A stretch of DNA of 55,014 nucleotides from Acidimicrobiia bacterium (GTDB lineage: Bacteria > Actinomycetota > Acidimicrobiia > Acidimicrobiales > Bin134): positions 1 to 55,014 of the forward strand of contig JAJEGM010000027.1 of the NCBI GenBank assembly GCA_022819825.1, in the 5' to 3' direction. The notes beneath the pieces were generated by a model that worked only from the letters and a program-made list of their open reading frames with translations, was not told the DNA's origin and searched no databases. Positions 7,308 through 15,939 of this stretch are shown here, piece by piece (within the stretch, counting starts at the first letter, position 1; each line of letters starts with the position of its first letter). The position numbers and the translations under genes are program-made.

Positions 7308-8839
7308 GATGGCTCGACTCCCGCAGACATGGCCTCTTCCCTAGTGGGCAGGCCGAGGCGGTGGGGATGGGCCATCAGGCTTGGCGACCGAGCCATCAAC
7401 TGCGCGCAGGGCCGCAGGAAGAAGTAGGTGGCCACCAGGTCGAGCACGGAGGCCAAGCCCAGCATCAGGGCGAAGCCCCGAACCGACCCGGCCGAGAGCC
7501 AGTACAAGATGACCGCGGCGATGAGCGAGGCGAAGTTGGCCCTGAAGATGGTCCGGAACGCCGCCGAGAAGGATTGCTCCAGCGACGACCTCAGCATGCG
7601 ACCGGTGGCCACATCCTCTTTGAGGTGCTCGAAGTAGACCACGTTGGAGTCCAGCGAAACGCCGATCGCCACGATGAGGCCGGTGACTCCGGCCAGGGTC
7701 AAGGCCAGATCCTGGGTCTCGCCCAGCCAGGCCACGATCACCCACAGCAGGGTGGCCGACACCCCGAGGCTCAACATGGCGACGAGGCCCAACAGGCGGT
7801 ACATGCCCACCATGTACAAGAACACCAGCGCCAGCCCGACGAGGCCGGCGATAATCCCGGCCCGCAAGGAGTCGCCCCCGATGGTGGCCGACACGGCCCG
7901 GCTGGTGCTGTCGCTCTGGGGGTCGGTGGGGTCTTGGAACTCGATGGGCAGCGCGCCGTAGCGCAGAACCAGGGCCAGGTCGTCGGCTTCTTCCTCAGAA
8001 AAGTTGCCGGAGATAACCACTTGGCCGTCGAAGTTGGGGCTCTGCACCGAGGGCGCCGACTGCACGCTTCCGTCTACCACGACAGCTAGCTGGCCAAGCC
8101 CGGCCACACCCGGCGGGCAGTATGGTGTGCCCGAATAGCACTCCACCGCTATCTCGTCGAACTTATCGGCCCCCTGGTCACCGCCCTTGAAGGTGGCATC
8201 CACCACGAACTCGCCCCGGAATGAGCTGTCGGCGCTGGAAAGGCCAGCGCCGGTGAGCGTGGACGGCCCAAGCAGAAAGCGCCTGATCTCCTCACCGTTG
8301 TCATCTCGCTCGGGCAGGACCACAAAGCGCTCAAGTACATCCTCGGCCGATGTCGATGGCTGCAAGCCGACGTAGTCGATGCCGCTGGGGCACGGGGCCA
8401 ACCCTCGATCGTCGAGCTCGGGATCGGGCAGCTCAGTCGTGGGCAACTCCGATTCAGAATCGAAGGAGACAACCGGAAGCTCGGCGCACACCGGGCGGAA
8501 GCGGAGCTCGGCGGTTTGGCCCACAACGTCGATGGCCCGCTGCTGATCGCTGATTCCGGGAAGCTGCACCACCACCCGTCCGCCTTGGCGAGTCACATCG
8601 GGCTCGGCCACACCCAGACCGTCGATGCGGTCGCGGATGATGTTGACTGCGGTATCCAGGTCGCCTTCGGTGATGGCTACGGGACGGTCGGGGTCGTCCA
8701 CCGGCACCAGCACCACCTCGACTCCGCCCTTGAGGTCCAGGCCCAGCAGAGGCCGGTTTCCAACGGCCAGCGATGCCGCCAACAGCCCCGCGGCCGCAGC
8801 CACGATGAGGACAAGCGAAACCAGCGAACGGCGGCTCAT
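7304..8839 (-). CDS. secD: protein translocase subunit SecD
   Basis: 511 residues. The N-terminal membrane segment (about 8-26) leads to LLGLDLKGGVEVVL, the conserved D1 motif. The large external P1 domain follows, with an insert around residues 140-240. The C-terminal half carries five more hydrophobic segments, including VTGLIVAIGVSLDSNVVYFE, the conserved helix with the aspartate needed for proton coupling, and FRANFASLIAAVILYWLSAGSVRGFA. Together with SecF (4 nt overlap) it drives late steps of protein export. yajC lies 18 bp upstream on the same strand. Confidence 0.95.
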   Translation of the reverse strand: MSRRSLVSLVLIVAAAAGLLAASLAVGNRPLLGLDLKGGVEVVLVPVDDPDRPVAITEGDLDTAVNIIRDRIDGLGVAEPDVTRQGGRVVVQLPGISDQQRAIDVVGQTAELRFRPVCAELPVVSFDSESELPTTELPDPELDDRGLAPCPSGIDYVGLQPSTSAEDVLERFVVLPERDDNGEEIRRFLLGPSTLTGAGLSSADSSFRGEFVVDATFKGGDQGADKFDEIAVECYSGTPYCPPGVAGLGQLAVVVDGSVQSAPSVQSPNFDGQVVISGNFSEEEADDLALVLRYGALPIEFQDPTDPQSDSTSRAVSATIGGDSLRAGIIAGLVGLALVFLYMVGMYRLLGLVAMLSLGVSATLLWVIVAWLGETQDLALTLAGVTGLIVAIGVSLDSNVVYFEHLKEDVATGRMLRSSLEQSFSAAFRTIFRANFASLIAAVILYWLSAGSVRGFALMLGLASVLDLVATYFFLRPCAQLMARSPSLMAHPHRLGLPTREEAMSAGVEPS

Positions 8840-8857
8840 TGACGCTGGAAGAGGGGG

Positions 8858-9172
8858 CTAGCCGTCAGCGTCGTCGCCACTAAGCAGAGGCCCCTGGCCG
8901 TCGTCGCCATCGACGTCGGAGGAGTACACGACCTTGTTGGCGATGGTGTCGCGGCTGATCTTGATTTCAACGCCATCGGAGATCTCGATGAACACGGTGC
9001 CGCCGTCGAAATCGGTGATCATCCCGTACAGGCCCGATGCGGTGATCACCTCGTCGCCCACATCCAAAGATTCGAGCAGCTCGCGGTGCAGGCGCGCTTT
9101 TCTCTGTTGGGGGCGTATCATGAAGAAATACATGGCGACGACAATCAAAAGCGGAAGCAGCAGGACGTCCAA
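8858..9172 (-). CDS. yajC: preprotein translocase accessory subunit YajC
   Basis: 104 residues with one N-terminal membrane helix (LLLPLLIVVAMYFFMIRPQQ) and the YajC signature RPQQRKARLHRELLESLDVGDEVITASGLYGMI. The soluble part is a short SH3-like domain ending in an acidic tail. No ATG is available in the right place. I use the TTG at 9172, giving the peptide start LDVLLLPLL directly before the helix. It is the first gene of a yajC-secD-secF string. Confidence 0.9.
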   Translation of the reverse strand: MDVLLLPLLIVVAMYFFMIRPQQRKARLHRELLESLDVGDEVITASGLYGMITDFDGGTVFIEISDGVEIKISRDTIANKVVYSSDVDGDDGQGPLLSGDDADG

Positions 9173-9233
9173 GGCCCAGAATTCTACCGGAAGACCTAGC
9201 TGGGAGACGACTCGGCGGGCCTAGCCGAATAAG

Positions 9234-10343
9234 TCAGCCCCACGCCTCAGCCGTCTTGGCGATCAAGCGGTCAAGGGTGCCTGTCGCGATGGCGTCTTGG
9301 GCCTCCTCCATGAGGGCCAACAGCCAGGCCACGTTGTGGAGCGTGAGCATTCGGGCCGCCGACGGCTCGTCCACGTTGAACAGGTGGCGGAGGTAGGCCC
9401 GCGAGTAGCGGGCAGCCGGACTGGCCGGAAAGCGGGGATCGACGGGCCGGTCATCGGTGGCGAGCGAAGAGTTGCCGAGGTTGAGTCGGCCCTCCCAGGT
9501 GAGAGCGGTGCCGTGGCGGGCCAGTCGGGTGGGAAGCACGCAGTCGAACATGTCCACGCCCAGGGCCACGCATTCCAGCAGCCCGATGGGATCGCCCAGC
9601 CCCATGAAGTAGCGGGGCTGATCGTCGGGCAGGAGCGGGGCGGTGGCGGCCAGCGCGACCATCATCTGCTCGGAGCTCTCCCCCACCGAAAGCCCGCCCA
9701 CCGCGTAGCCGTCGAAGCCCACTTCGACGGTCCGGGCTGCGCTCTCGGCCCGCAGGGCGGGATCGGTCCCACCCTGGACGATGCCGAACTGGTTGGCGCC
9801 GGCGTCGTGCCCTTCCATCTCCAGAAAGCGGCGGCGGGCCCGGACCGCCCAGTTCGCGGTGCGGTCCACCGCTTGGCGCTGGACCGTTGCCGGGGCTTCC
9901 GATGGCGGGCACACGTCGAGGACCATTTGGATGTCGGATCCAAGCTGGAGCTGAACGTCCACCACCCGCTCGGCGGTGAAGCGATGGGCAGTGCCGTCGT
10001 AAGTCGACCGGAACGTGGCGCCGTCGTCGTCCACCTTGGGATCGAGGGAGAACACCTGATAGCCGCCGGAGTCGGTGAGCACATGGCCGGACCAGCCGGT
10101 GAAGCCGTGGACGCCGCCCATTTGCTCCACCACCTCGGGGCCGGGCCTCATCATCAGGTGGTAGGTGTTGGCCAGCACCACTGGGGGATTGAGGACCTCA
10201 AGGTCGCTGGTGTCGAGGGTGCGGACCGCGGCCCGGGTGCCCACCGGCATGAAACACGGAGTGGTGAACGAGCCCCTCGGCGTGGTGATGCGGCCTTTGC
10301 GGGACTGCCCGTCTTGGGCCAACACTTCGAATTGGAGGGTCAT
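9234..10343 (-). CDS. tgt: tRNA-guanine transglycosylase lacking the zinc cysteines
   Basis: 369 residues, full length. Bacterial TGT swaps guanine-34 of GUN-anticodon tRNAs for preQ1 in queuosine synthesis. Active-site motifs are present: DSGGYQVFSL (general acid/base Asp), GSDIQMVLDVC, YAVGGLSVGE and GVDMFDCVLPTR (nucleophilic Asp). The structural zinc motif C-x-C-x2-C just before YSRAYLRHL is not: the three positions are Phe305, Ala307 and Ala310, while the fourth ligand His336 (TLHN) remains. The fold is otherwise intact, so I call it a functional or at least recently functional TGT without the canonical zinc site. Its start overlaps the queA stop by 4 nt. Confidence 0.92.
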   Translation of the reverse strand: MTLQFEVLAQDGQSRKGRITTPRGSFTTPCFMPVGTRAAVRTLDTSDLEVLNPPVVLANTYHLMMRPGPEVVEQMGGVHGFTGWSGHVLTDSGGYQVFSLDPKVDDDGATFRSTYDGTAHRFTAERVVDVQLQLGSDIQMVLDVCPPSEAPATVQRQAVDRTANWAVRARRRFLEMEGHDAGANQFGIVQGGTDPALRAESAARTVEVGFDGYAVGGLSVGESSEQMMVALAATAPLLPDDQPRYFMGLGDPIGLLECVALGVDMFDCVLPTRLARHGTALTWEGRLNLGNSSLATDDRPVDPRFPASPAARYSRAYLRHLFNVDEPSAARMLTLHNVAWLLALMEEAQDAIATGTLDRLIAKTAEAWG

Positions 10344-11344
10344 TGCCCTGGATTTCTAGTGCAGAACATGGCATCCCCCAGGGAGAGGAAGCGATAGCCC
10401 TCGGCCAAGGCTGTTTCGTAGAGATCGCGCCAGCGGGGGCCGATGAACGCGGCCAGCAAGGCCAGAAGGCTGGACCGGGGCAGATGGAAGTTGGTGAGCA
10501 TGGCATCCACCACCGTGAACTGGTGTCCCGGCTTGATGAACAGATCGGTGGAGCCACTGGCCGATCCGGTGGCCGCGGCCGATTCCAGCGCCCGCACCAC
10601 GGTTGTGCCCACGGCTACCACCCGCTCAGCCCGGACGCAGGCGGCCAGCGTGGACTCCGGGATTCGATACGACTCGGTGTGCATGACGTGGTCTTCCAGC
10701 TTCTCAGCCATGACCGGCGTGAAAGTGGCCGTGCCCACGGCCAACTCCAACTTGCACACCACCGCGCCCGCCTCTCGACAGCGTTCCAATACCTCCTTGG
10801 TGAGGTGGAGACCGGCCGTAGGGGCAGCGGCCGACACCGCCCGATCGGCATAGACCGTCTGGTAACGCTCAACATCGTCTAGCTCCTCGGTGACGTAGGG
10901 GGGAAGCGGTACTTCCCCAGCTCGGCCCATGAGGACATCGACGTCGCCAATCGGCTTCACCCACCGCCTTCCGTCGTCGCCGATACGCTCCCCTACTTCC
11001 AAAACGGGCTGCTCCTCGAACCACAGCTCGGCGCCCGCCCGCACCCGCCGGCCCGGCCGCACCAACGCGCTCCACCAGCCGTGGTCTCCCGGTTCCAGCA
11101 ACAAGACCTCCACTTGGCCCCCCGTGGCCTTGCGTAGCTTCAGTCGGGCGCTCATGACCCGGCTGTCGTTCACCACCAACACGTCGCCAGGGCTCAAGAG
11201 ATCGGGCAGGTCACGGGTCAAGCGATGCTCGGGAGGAGCGCCAGAACCTCGGTCCACCAGCAGCCGGGAGCTGTCGCGGGGCTCAGCCGGCTGCTGGGCG
11301 ATGGCGGCATCGGGCAGCTCGTAGTGAAGCTCCGAAGTCCGCAT
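10340..11344 (-). CDS. queA: S-adenosylmethionine:tRNA ribosyltransferase-isomerase
   Basis: 334 residues. QueA transfers and isomerises the ribosyl part of SAM onto preQ1-modified tRNA to make epoxyqueuosine, the step after TGT. Typical motifs: MRTSELHYELPDAAIAQQPAE at the N-terminus, RDSSRLLVDR, DVLVVNDSRVMSARL, AAPTAGLHLTKEV and VDAMLTNFHLPRSSLLALLAAF. It is co-directional with tgt (4 nt overlap), so both act as one queuosine module. It is divergent from ruvC, separated by 68 bp that must hold both promoters. Confidence 0.95.
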   Translation of the reverse strand: MRTSELHYELPDAAIAQQPAEPRDSSRLLVDRGSGAPPEHRLTRDLPDLLSPGDVLVVNDSRVMSARLKLRKATGGQVEVLLLEPGDHGWWSALVRPGRRVRAGAELWFEEQPVLEVGERIGDDGRRWVKPIGDVDVLMGRAGEVPLPPYVTEELDDVERYQTVYADRAVSAAAPTAGLHLTKEVLERCREAGAVVCKLELAVGTATFTPVMAEKLEDHVMHTESYRIPESTLAACVRAERVVAVGTTVVRALESAAATGSASGSTDLFIKPGHQFTVVDAMLTNFHLPRSSLLALLAAFIGPRWRDLYETALAEGYRFLSLGDAMFCTRNPGQ

Positions 11345-11412
11345 GAGCAGTTTCTACCCCACCGTTGCGCTTATCCCGAAAACCGACATACCCGCCCGGT
11401 AGTTTGGGGCTG

Positions 11413-11910
11413 ATGCTGGTGATGGGGATCGATCCCGGCCTGTCGCGCTGCGGCTACGGCGTTGTCTGCCAAAAGGGCCGCGCCACCGAGGCCGTGGCCG
11501 CCGGAATCATCCGCACCGACAAGGACGATCCCATCCCCCGCCGCCTGTATGAGCTTCAAAATGAGCTTGCCGACTTGATGGGTGCATACAAGCCAGACGC
11601 GATGGCCATCGAGCAAGTGCTGTTCCAGGTGAACGTGCGCACCGCCATGGGGGTGGGCCAGGCCAGCGGGGTGGCCATGGCCGCCGCAGTGGGGGCGGGT
11701 GCCGAGGTGTTCGAGTACTCGCCCACGCAGATCAAAAAAGCAGTAGCCGGCTGGGGCGGCGCCGGCAAGGAGCAGATGGGACAGATGGTGCAGACCCTGC
11801 TGCGCCTTCCCAAGCCTCTGAAGCCGCTAGACGCGGCCGACGCAATTGCGGTGGCCCTCTGCCATCTGGCCCACCACCCGGCCGCATCGCGGATCCAGGC
11901 GGCGATGTGA
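11413..11910 (+). CDS. ruvC: crossover junction endodeoxyribonuclease RuvC
   Basis: Holliday-junction resolvase, 165 residues. MGIDPGLSRCGYGVV carries the first catalytic aspartate in GIDPGL. The second acidic residue is in AIEQVLFQVN, and the C-terminal pair is in PLDAADAIAVALCH. I start at the ATG at 11413 (MLVMGIDPG); the ATG at 11422 would also work, while upstream codons would add a non-conserved extension. The next gene ruvA starts 4 nt before its end (GTGA). This is the first gene of ruvCAB. Confidence 0.95.
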   Translation: MLVMGIDPGLSRCGYGVVCQKGRATEAVAAGIIRTDKDDPIPRRLYELQNELADLMGAYKPDAMAIEQVLFQVNVRTAMGVGQASGVAMAAAVGAGAEVFEYSPTQIKKAVAGWGGAGKEQMGQMVQTLLRLPKPLKPLDAADAIAVALCHLAHHPAASRIQAAM

Positions 11911-12509
11911 TCGGACTGCTCCGGGGCACGCTGGCCCTGCGGGACCCCGACGAGGTGATCGTGGAGACCGCAGGCGTCGGCTATCGAGTGGCTGTCTCGC
12001 CGGACACGTCGGCCGCGCTGGGCGAGCTGGGCCAAGAGGTGGTGTTGCACATCCACCACCACATCAGAGAAGACGCCCAGACCCTGTACGGGTTCGACAC
12101 CCCTGACAAGCGTCGGGTCTTCGAGGGGCTTATCTCTGCTCACGGCGTGGGGCCAGCGATGGGCATGGCCATCTTGTCGATATACGGACCCTCGGAGTTG
12201 GCCGGGATTCTGGCCACCGACGACATCGATGCCCTTTGCCTGGTGCCCGGAGTGGGCAAGAAGACCGCGGCCCGGCTTCTGGTGGAGCTAAAGTCCCGCC
12301 TCGACATCGGAGACGTGACCACTGCGGTGACATCGGGCCAGCCCGCGGGCGAGCAGCCGTCTGATGCCCGCAGCGTGGTCCGCCAAGCACTGGCCGAGTT
12401 GGGGTACAGCGCCGAGGAAATCCGCAGCGCCATCGCCGCCCTGCCTCCGGGCGACGACTCCTCTGCCCTGCTCAAAGCAGCCCTCCGGCACTTGGCCTCC
12501 GGGATATGA
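11907..12509 (+). CDS. ruvA: Holliday junction branch migration protein RuvA
   Basis: 200 residues, usual length. RuvA binds the four-way junction as a tetramer and recruits RuvB. Domain I ([20 protein letters not shown] to [14 protein letters not shown]) is an OB fold. Domain II has helix-hairpin-helix elements ([15 protein letters not shown] and [19 protein letters not shown]). Domain III, which contacts RuvB, is the last ~50 residues ([20 protein letters not shown]). It starts at a GTG overlapping the ruvC stop, and ruvB begins 7 bp downstream. Confidence 0.95.
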   Translation: MIGLLRGTLALRDPDEVIVETAGVGYRVAVSPDTSAALGELGQEVVLHIHHHIREDAQTLYGFDTPDKRRVFEGLISAHGVGPAMGMAILSIYGPSELAGILATDDIDALCLVPGVGKKTAARLLVELKSRLDIGDVTTAVTSGQPAGEQPSDARSVVRQALAELGYSAEEIRSAIAALPPGDDSSALLKAALRHLASGI

Positions 12510-12516
12510 GCAGGCC

Positions 12517-13551
12517 ATGAGCAAGAGAGAAGAACTGCTGGCGGGGACCCCACTGCCCGAAGACGCCGCGGCCGAGACAGGATTGCGGCCAACCCGGCTG
12601 GACGAGTTCGTGGGCCAGTCGGAGCTGAAGGAGCATCTTGACATCATCTTGGGCGCGGCCCGGGCCCGATCGCAGCCAGCCGACCATCTGCTGTTTGCGG
12701 GGCCACCGGGCTTGGGCAAGACCACGCTGGCCCACATCGTGGCCAAGGAGATGGAAGCGGGACTGCACATCACCTCGGGACCGGCGCTGGAGCGGGCGGG
12801 CGACCTGGCCGCCATCTTGTCCAAGCTGGAGGACGGCGACATTTTGTTCATCGATGAGATCCATCGGCTCCCCCGCATTGTCGAAGAGGTGATGTACCCG
12901 GCCATGGAGGACTTCAACGTTGACATCGTGCTGGGCAAGGGGCCGGCGGCCCAGTCGGTCCGCCTCGACCTGGCCAAGTTCACCCTGGTGGGGGCCACCA
13001 CCCGCACCGGCCTCATCACCGGGCCGTTGCGGGACCGGTTCGGCTTGGTGTCGCGGCTCGACTACTACACCACTGCCGACTTGGAAGCCATCGTGACGCG
13101 GGCGGCGGGCATCTTAGACATACAGGTCGACCCGGCCGGCGCGGCCGAGATCGCCTGCCGGGCCCGGGGAACCCCCCGCATCGCCAACCGACTGCTGCGG
13201 CGGGTGCGCGACTACGCCGAGGTTCGGGCCGACGGGGTGATCGATCAGCAGACCGCGGCCGCCGGGTTGAACCTGTTCGCCGTCGACCAGGCCGGCTTGG
13301 ACAAGATCGACCGGGCCATCTTGTCGGCCCTCTGCGAACGCTTCGGCGGCGGCCCGGTCGGCCTCTCAACCCTGGCCATCAGCGTCAGCGAGCCCGCCGA
13401 AACCGTCGAAGATGTGTACGAGCCGTTCCTCATCCAGCAGGGCCTGTTGATGCGCACTCCTCGGGGCCGAGTAGCCACCCCCACCGCCTGGCACCATCTG
13501 GACCTGACCCCACCCGACAGCGCCTCAGATCAGTCGAACTTGTTCGACTGA
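12517..13551 (+). CDS. ruvB: Holliday junction branch migration ATPase RuvB
   Basis: 344 residues. This hexameric AAA+ motor pumps DNA through the RuvA-junction complex. It shows [11 protein letters not shown] at the N-terminus, Walker [12 protein letters not shown], Walker [11 protein letters not shown], sensor 1 [11 protein letters not shown], the arginine-finger region [16 protein letters not shown], and a C-terminal winged helix ([22 protein letters not shown]). The ATG at 12517 is preferred because it places [13 protein letters not shown] upstream of the conserved block. The convergent yebC ends only 6 bp away, leaving no room for a separate terminator. Confidence 0.95.
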   Translation: MSKREELLAGTPLPEDAAAETGLRPTRLDEFVGQSELKEHLDIILGAARARSQPADHLLFAGPPGLGKTTLAHIVAKEMEAGLHITSGPALERAGDLAAILSKLEDGDILFIDEIHRLPRIVEEVMYPAMEDFNVDIVLGKGPAAQSVRLDLAKFTLVGATTRTGLITGPLRDRFGLVSRLDYYTTADLEAIVTRAAGILDIQVDPAGAAEIACRARGTPRIANRLLRRVRDYAEVRADGVIDQQTAAAGLNLFAVDQAGLDKIDRAILSALCERFGGGPVGLSTLAISVSEPAETVEDVYEPFLIQQGLLMRTPRGRVATPTAWHHLDLTPPDSASDQSNLFD

Positions 13552-13557
13552 CCAAGC

Positions 13558-14307
13558 TCAATTGGCGGCGGCTTGCAGGATGTCGTCGGGGATGTCGAAG
13601 TTGGCGTAGACGTCTTGGACGTCGTCGTGGTCGTCGAGGGCGTCGATGAGGCGGAGGACGGAGCGGGCGGACTCGGCGCTGTCGACACCCACCACTGACG
13701 TGGGCAGCATGGTGGAGTTTGCCGACATGAAGACGATGCCGGTGTCGGCCAAGGCGTCGCGCATCGACGAGAGGTCGGAGGGATCGCAGGTGAGCCTCCA
13801 GGTGTCGCCCTCATCGGCCAAATCCTCGCCCCCGGCATCGAGGGCGGCCATCATCAGTTCGTCCTCATCCACCGAGCGGTCCAAGATCACCACCCCCTTG
13901 CGCTCGAACTGCCAGGCCACCGCACCGGGCTCGGCCAGCGATCCCCCATTGCGGGTGAACAGCGCCCGCACCTCCGAGCTGGTGCGGTTGCGGTTGTCGG
14001 TGAGCGTCTCCACATACAGGGCGACACCGCCGGGGGCGTAGCCCTCATAGAACACCGACTCGTAGGCCACCCCCTCCAGCTCACCCGTCCCCCGCTTGAT
14101 GGCCCGCTCGATGGTGTCGAGGGGCACCGAGTTGTCCCGGGCCTTCTGGAACATGGTGCGCAGGGTGGGGTTGGCATCGGGATCGCCGCCCCCCTCACGA
14201 GCGGCCACCTCCACTTGGCGGATCAGCTTGGCGAAAAGCTTGCCCCGGCGTTTGTCGGCCGCCCCTTTGCGGTGCTTGATGGTGGCCCATTTGGAGTGTC
14301 CTGACAC
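13558..14307 (-). CDS. yebC: YebC/PmpR family DNA-binding or translation factor
   Basis: 249 residues with the hallmark N-terminus MSGHSKWATIKHRKGAADKRRGKLFAKLIR and the central MFQKARDNSVPLDTIERAIKRGTG. YebC proteins were described as transcriptional regulators (PmpR) and, more recently, as factors relieving ribosome stalling at proline-rich sequences. The sequence alone does not decide between these. yebC is often beside ruvC and pdxT in bacteria. Here pdxT is 12 bp upstream, and ruvB ends head-on 6 bp downstream. Confidence 0.93.
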   Translation of the reverse strand: MSGHSKWATIKHRKGAADKRRGKLFAKLIRQVEVAAREGGGDPDANPTLRTMFQKARDNSVPLDTIERAIKRGTGELEGVAYESVFYEGYAPGGVALYVETLTDNRNRTSSEVRALFTRNGGSLAEPGAVAWQFERKGVVILDRSVDEDELMMAALDAGGEDLADEGDTWRLTCDPSDLSSMRDALADTGIVFMSANSTMLPTSVVGVDSAESARSVLRLIDALDDHDDVQDVYANFDIPDDILQAAAN

Positions 14308-14319
14308 CGGTGCCCTCCC

Positions 14320-14922
14320 CTATTCCTGTTCCACAAACCAGCGGTGGCCGGTGGACCAATCCTGTTCCACAAACCAGCGGTGGATTCGATCGTCTTGGGC
14401 CAACTCAGGGTGGAACGACGACACCACCGTCGAGCCTTGGCGACACAGCACCGGCACCCCGTCCAATTCGGCCAACACCTCCACGTCACGGCCCACCGAC
14501 TCGACAACCGGCGCTCGAATAAACACCCCGGGAAAGGGCGATTCCCATCCTTCGATGTCGATCGGCGCGTGAAATGACTCTGATTGTCGACCGTATCCGT
14601 TGCGCCGCACCGCGGCGTTGATGGCGCCAAAGCGATGCTGGCCGGGATAGCCGTCCACCACCTCGGCGGCCAAGAGGATCATCCCGGCACAAGTGCCAAG
14701 CACCGGCAGGCCGTCGGCCAGTCGATCGGCCAGCGGATCGCCCAAGCCGTTGACGTCCAGCAGCTTGGAGATGGCAGTGGACTCCCCGCCAGGGATGACG
14801 AGGCGGTCGACTTCGGCCAGTTCTTCGGGGGTGCGGACCTGGACCGCGGCCACCCCTATTCGATTGAGGACCTGCTCATGCAGCCCGAATGCCCCCTGAA
14901 GGGCCAAGACCCCGACCTTCAC
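14320..14922 (-). CDS. pdxT: pyridoxal 5'-phosphate synthase glutaminase subunit
   Basis: 200 residues. PdxT hydrolyses glutamine and passes ammonia to PdxS for PLP synthesis. VGVLALQGAFGLHEQ, the oxyanion segment LVIPGGESTAISKLL and the nucleophile region VLGTCAGMILLA (catalytic Cys) are clear. His and Glu of the triad are expected in VSSFHPELAQDDR. The normal C-terminus would be DDRIHRWFVEQD, but here four residues and a second copy of HRWFVEQ follow, the result of a 36 bp in-frame tandem duplication. The extra residues are at the extreme end and should not affect the active site. Confidence 0.95.
   Translation of the reverse strand: MKVGVLALQGAFGLHEQVLNRIGVAAVQVRTPEELAEVDRLVIPGGESTAISKLLDVNGLGDPLADRLADGLPVLGTCAGMILLAAEVVDGYPGQHRFGAINAAVRRNGYGRQSESFHAPIDIEGWESPFPGVFIRAPVVESVGRDVEVLAELDGVPVLCRQGSTVVSSFHPELAQDDRIHRWFVEQDWSTGHRWFVEQE
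14324..14383 (-). repeat. 24 bp direct repeat at the 3' end of pdxT (period 36 bp)
   Basis: Bases 14324-14347 and 14360-14383 are identical. The period of 36 bp is 12 codons, so the reading frame is kept and HRWFVEQ appears twice at the protein end. It is a recent-looking tandem duplication: no base differs between the two 24 bp copies. Confidence 0.9.
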
Positions 14923-14977
14923 CCGGGGGCTCCGAGTCTCGAGGCGACGCTTCGATCTGCTGCACGCTCAGCCGCTG

Positions 14978-15877
14978 CTACCAGCCGCGGTCGGCCAGGC
15001 GGGTTTCGAGGCCGTCGATCTCCAAACCCGGCATGGGCTCGCCCAGGCCGCGGCTTACCTTGGCCAGGATGTGGGGATCGCGGTAGTTGGTGGCGGCCTC
15101 CACAATGGCTTTGGCCCGAGGAGCAGGATCGGAAGACTTGAAGATCCCCGAGCCCACGAACACGGCCTCAGCGCCAAGCTGCATGACCAGTCCGGCGTCG
15201 GCGGGAGTCGAGATTCCCCCCGCGCAGAACATCGGCACGGGCAGCCAGCCGGTCTCGGCCACCTCGCGCACCAGCGGCAAAGGGGCCCGGAGTTGCTTGG
15301 CCCAGTCGAACAGCTCGGCGGAATCGGCCTGGGTGATCTTGCGGATGTCCCCGATGATCGACCGGAGATGGCGGACGGCCTCCACGATGTTGCCGGTGCC
15401 GGCCTCGCCTTTCGACCGGATCATGCAGGCGCCCTCGGAGATTCGCCGCAGCGCCTCTCCCAAGTTGGTGGCCCCGCACACGAACGGCACGGTGAACGCC
15501 CACTTGTCGATGTGGTGGGCTTCGTCGGCCGGGGTCAGCACCTCGCTCTCGTCGATGTAGTCCACATCCAGGGCTTCGAGAATCTGGGCTTCCACAAAGT
15601 GGCCGATCCGCGCCTTGGCCATGACCGGGATGGTCACCGCCTGCTGGATGCCAGTGATCATCTCCGGATCGCTCATGCGGGCCACCCCGCCATCGCGTCG
15701 GATGTCGGCGGGAACCCGCTCCAGAGCCATCACCGCCACCGCTCCGGCGTCCTCGGCCACCTTGGCCTGATCGGGGGTGACCACGTCCATGATGACCCCG
15801 CCCTTGAGCATCTCGGCCAGTCCACGTTTGACCAACGTGGTCCCCGTCTCGCGGCCCGACATCGACTCAGCAGCCAT
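14978..15877 (-). CDS. pdxS: pyridoxal 5'-phosphate synthase lyase subunit
   Basis: 299 residues. PdxS builds PLP from ribose 5-phosphate, glyceraldehyde 3-phosphate and ammonia supplied by PdxT. The start [22 protein letters not shown], the segment [22 protein letters not shown] and [21 protein letters not shown] (with the lysine in [10 protein letters not shown]) are all characteristic of this very conserved (beta/alpha)8 barrel. pdxT lies 55 bp downstream on the same strand, giving a complete PLP synthase pair. Confidence 0.97.
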   Translation of the reverse strand: MAAESMSGRETGTTLVKRGLAEMLKGGVIMDVVTPDQAKVAEDAGAVAVMALERVPADIRRDGGVARMSDPEMITGIQQAVTIPVMAKARIGHFVEAQILEALDVDYIDESEVLTPADEAHHIDKWAFTVPFVCGATNLGEALRRISEGACMIRSKGEAGTGNIVEAVRHLRSIIGDIRKITQADSAELFDWAKQLRAPLPLVREVAETGWLPVPMFCAGGISTPADAGLVMQLGAEAVFVGSGIFKSSDPAPRAKAIVEAATNYRDPHILAKVSRGLGEPMPGLEIDGLETRLADRGW

Positions 15878-15939
15878 GGTTGCAGTCTATGGCTTCGCGC
15901 ATCGCAATCGTGATGTCGGTTTTCCGCCGGCAGCTCGGA

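Noticed and set aside
13552..13557. A rho-independent terminator between ruvB and yebC
   Set aside because: The gap is only 6 bp and no hairpin with a U-run is visible across the junction.
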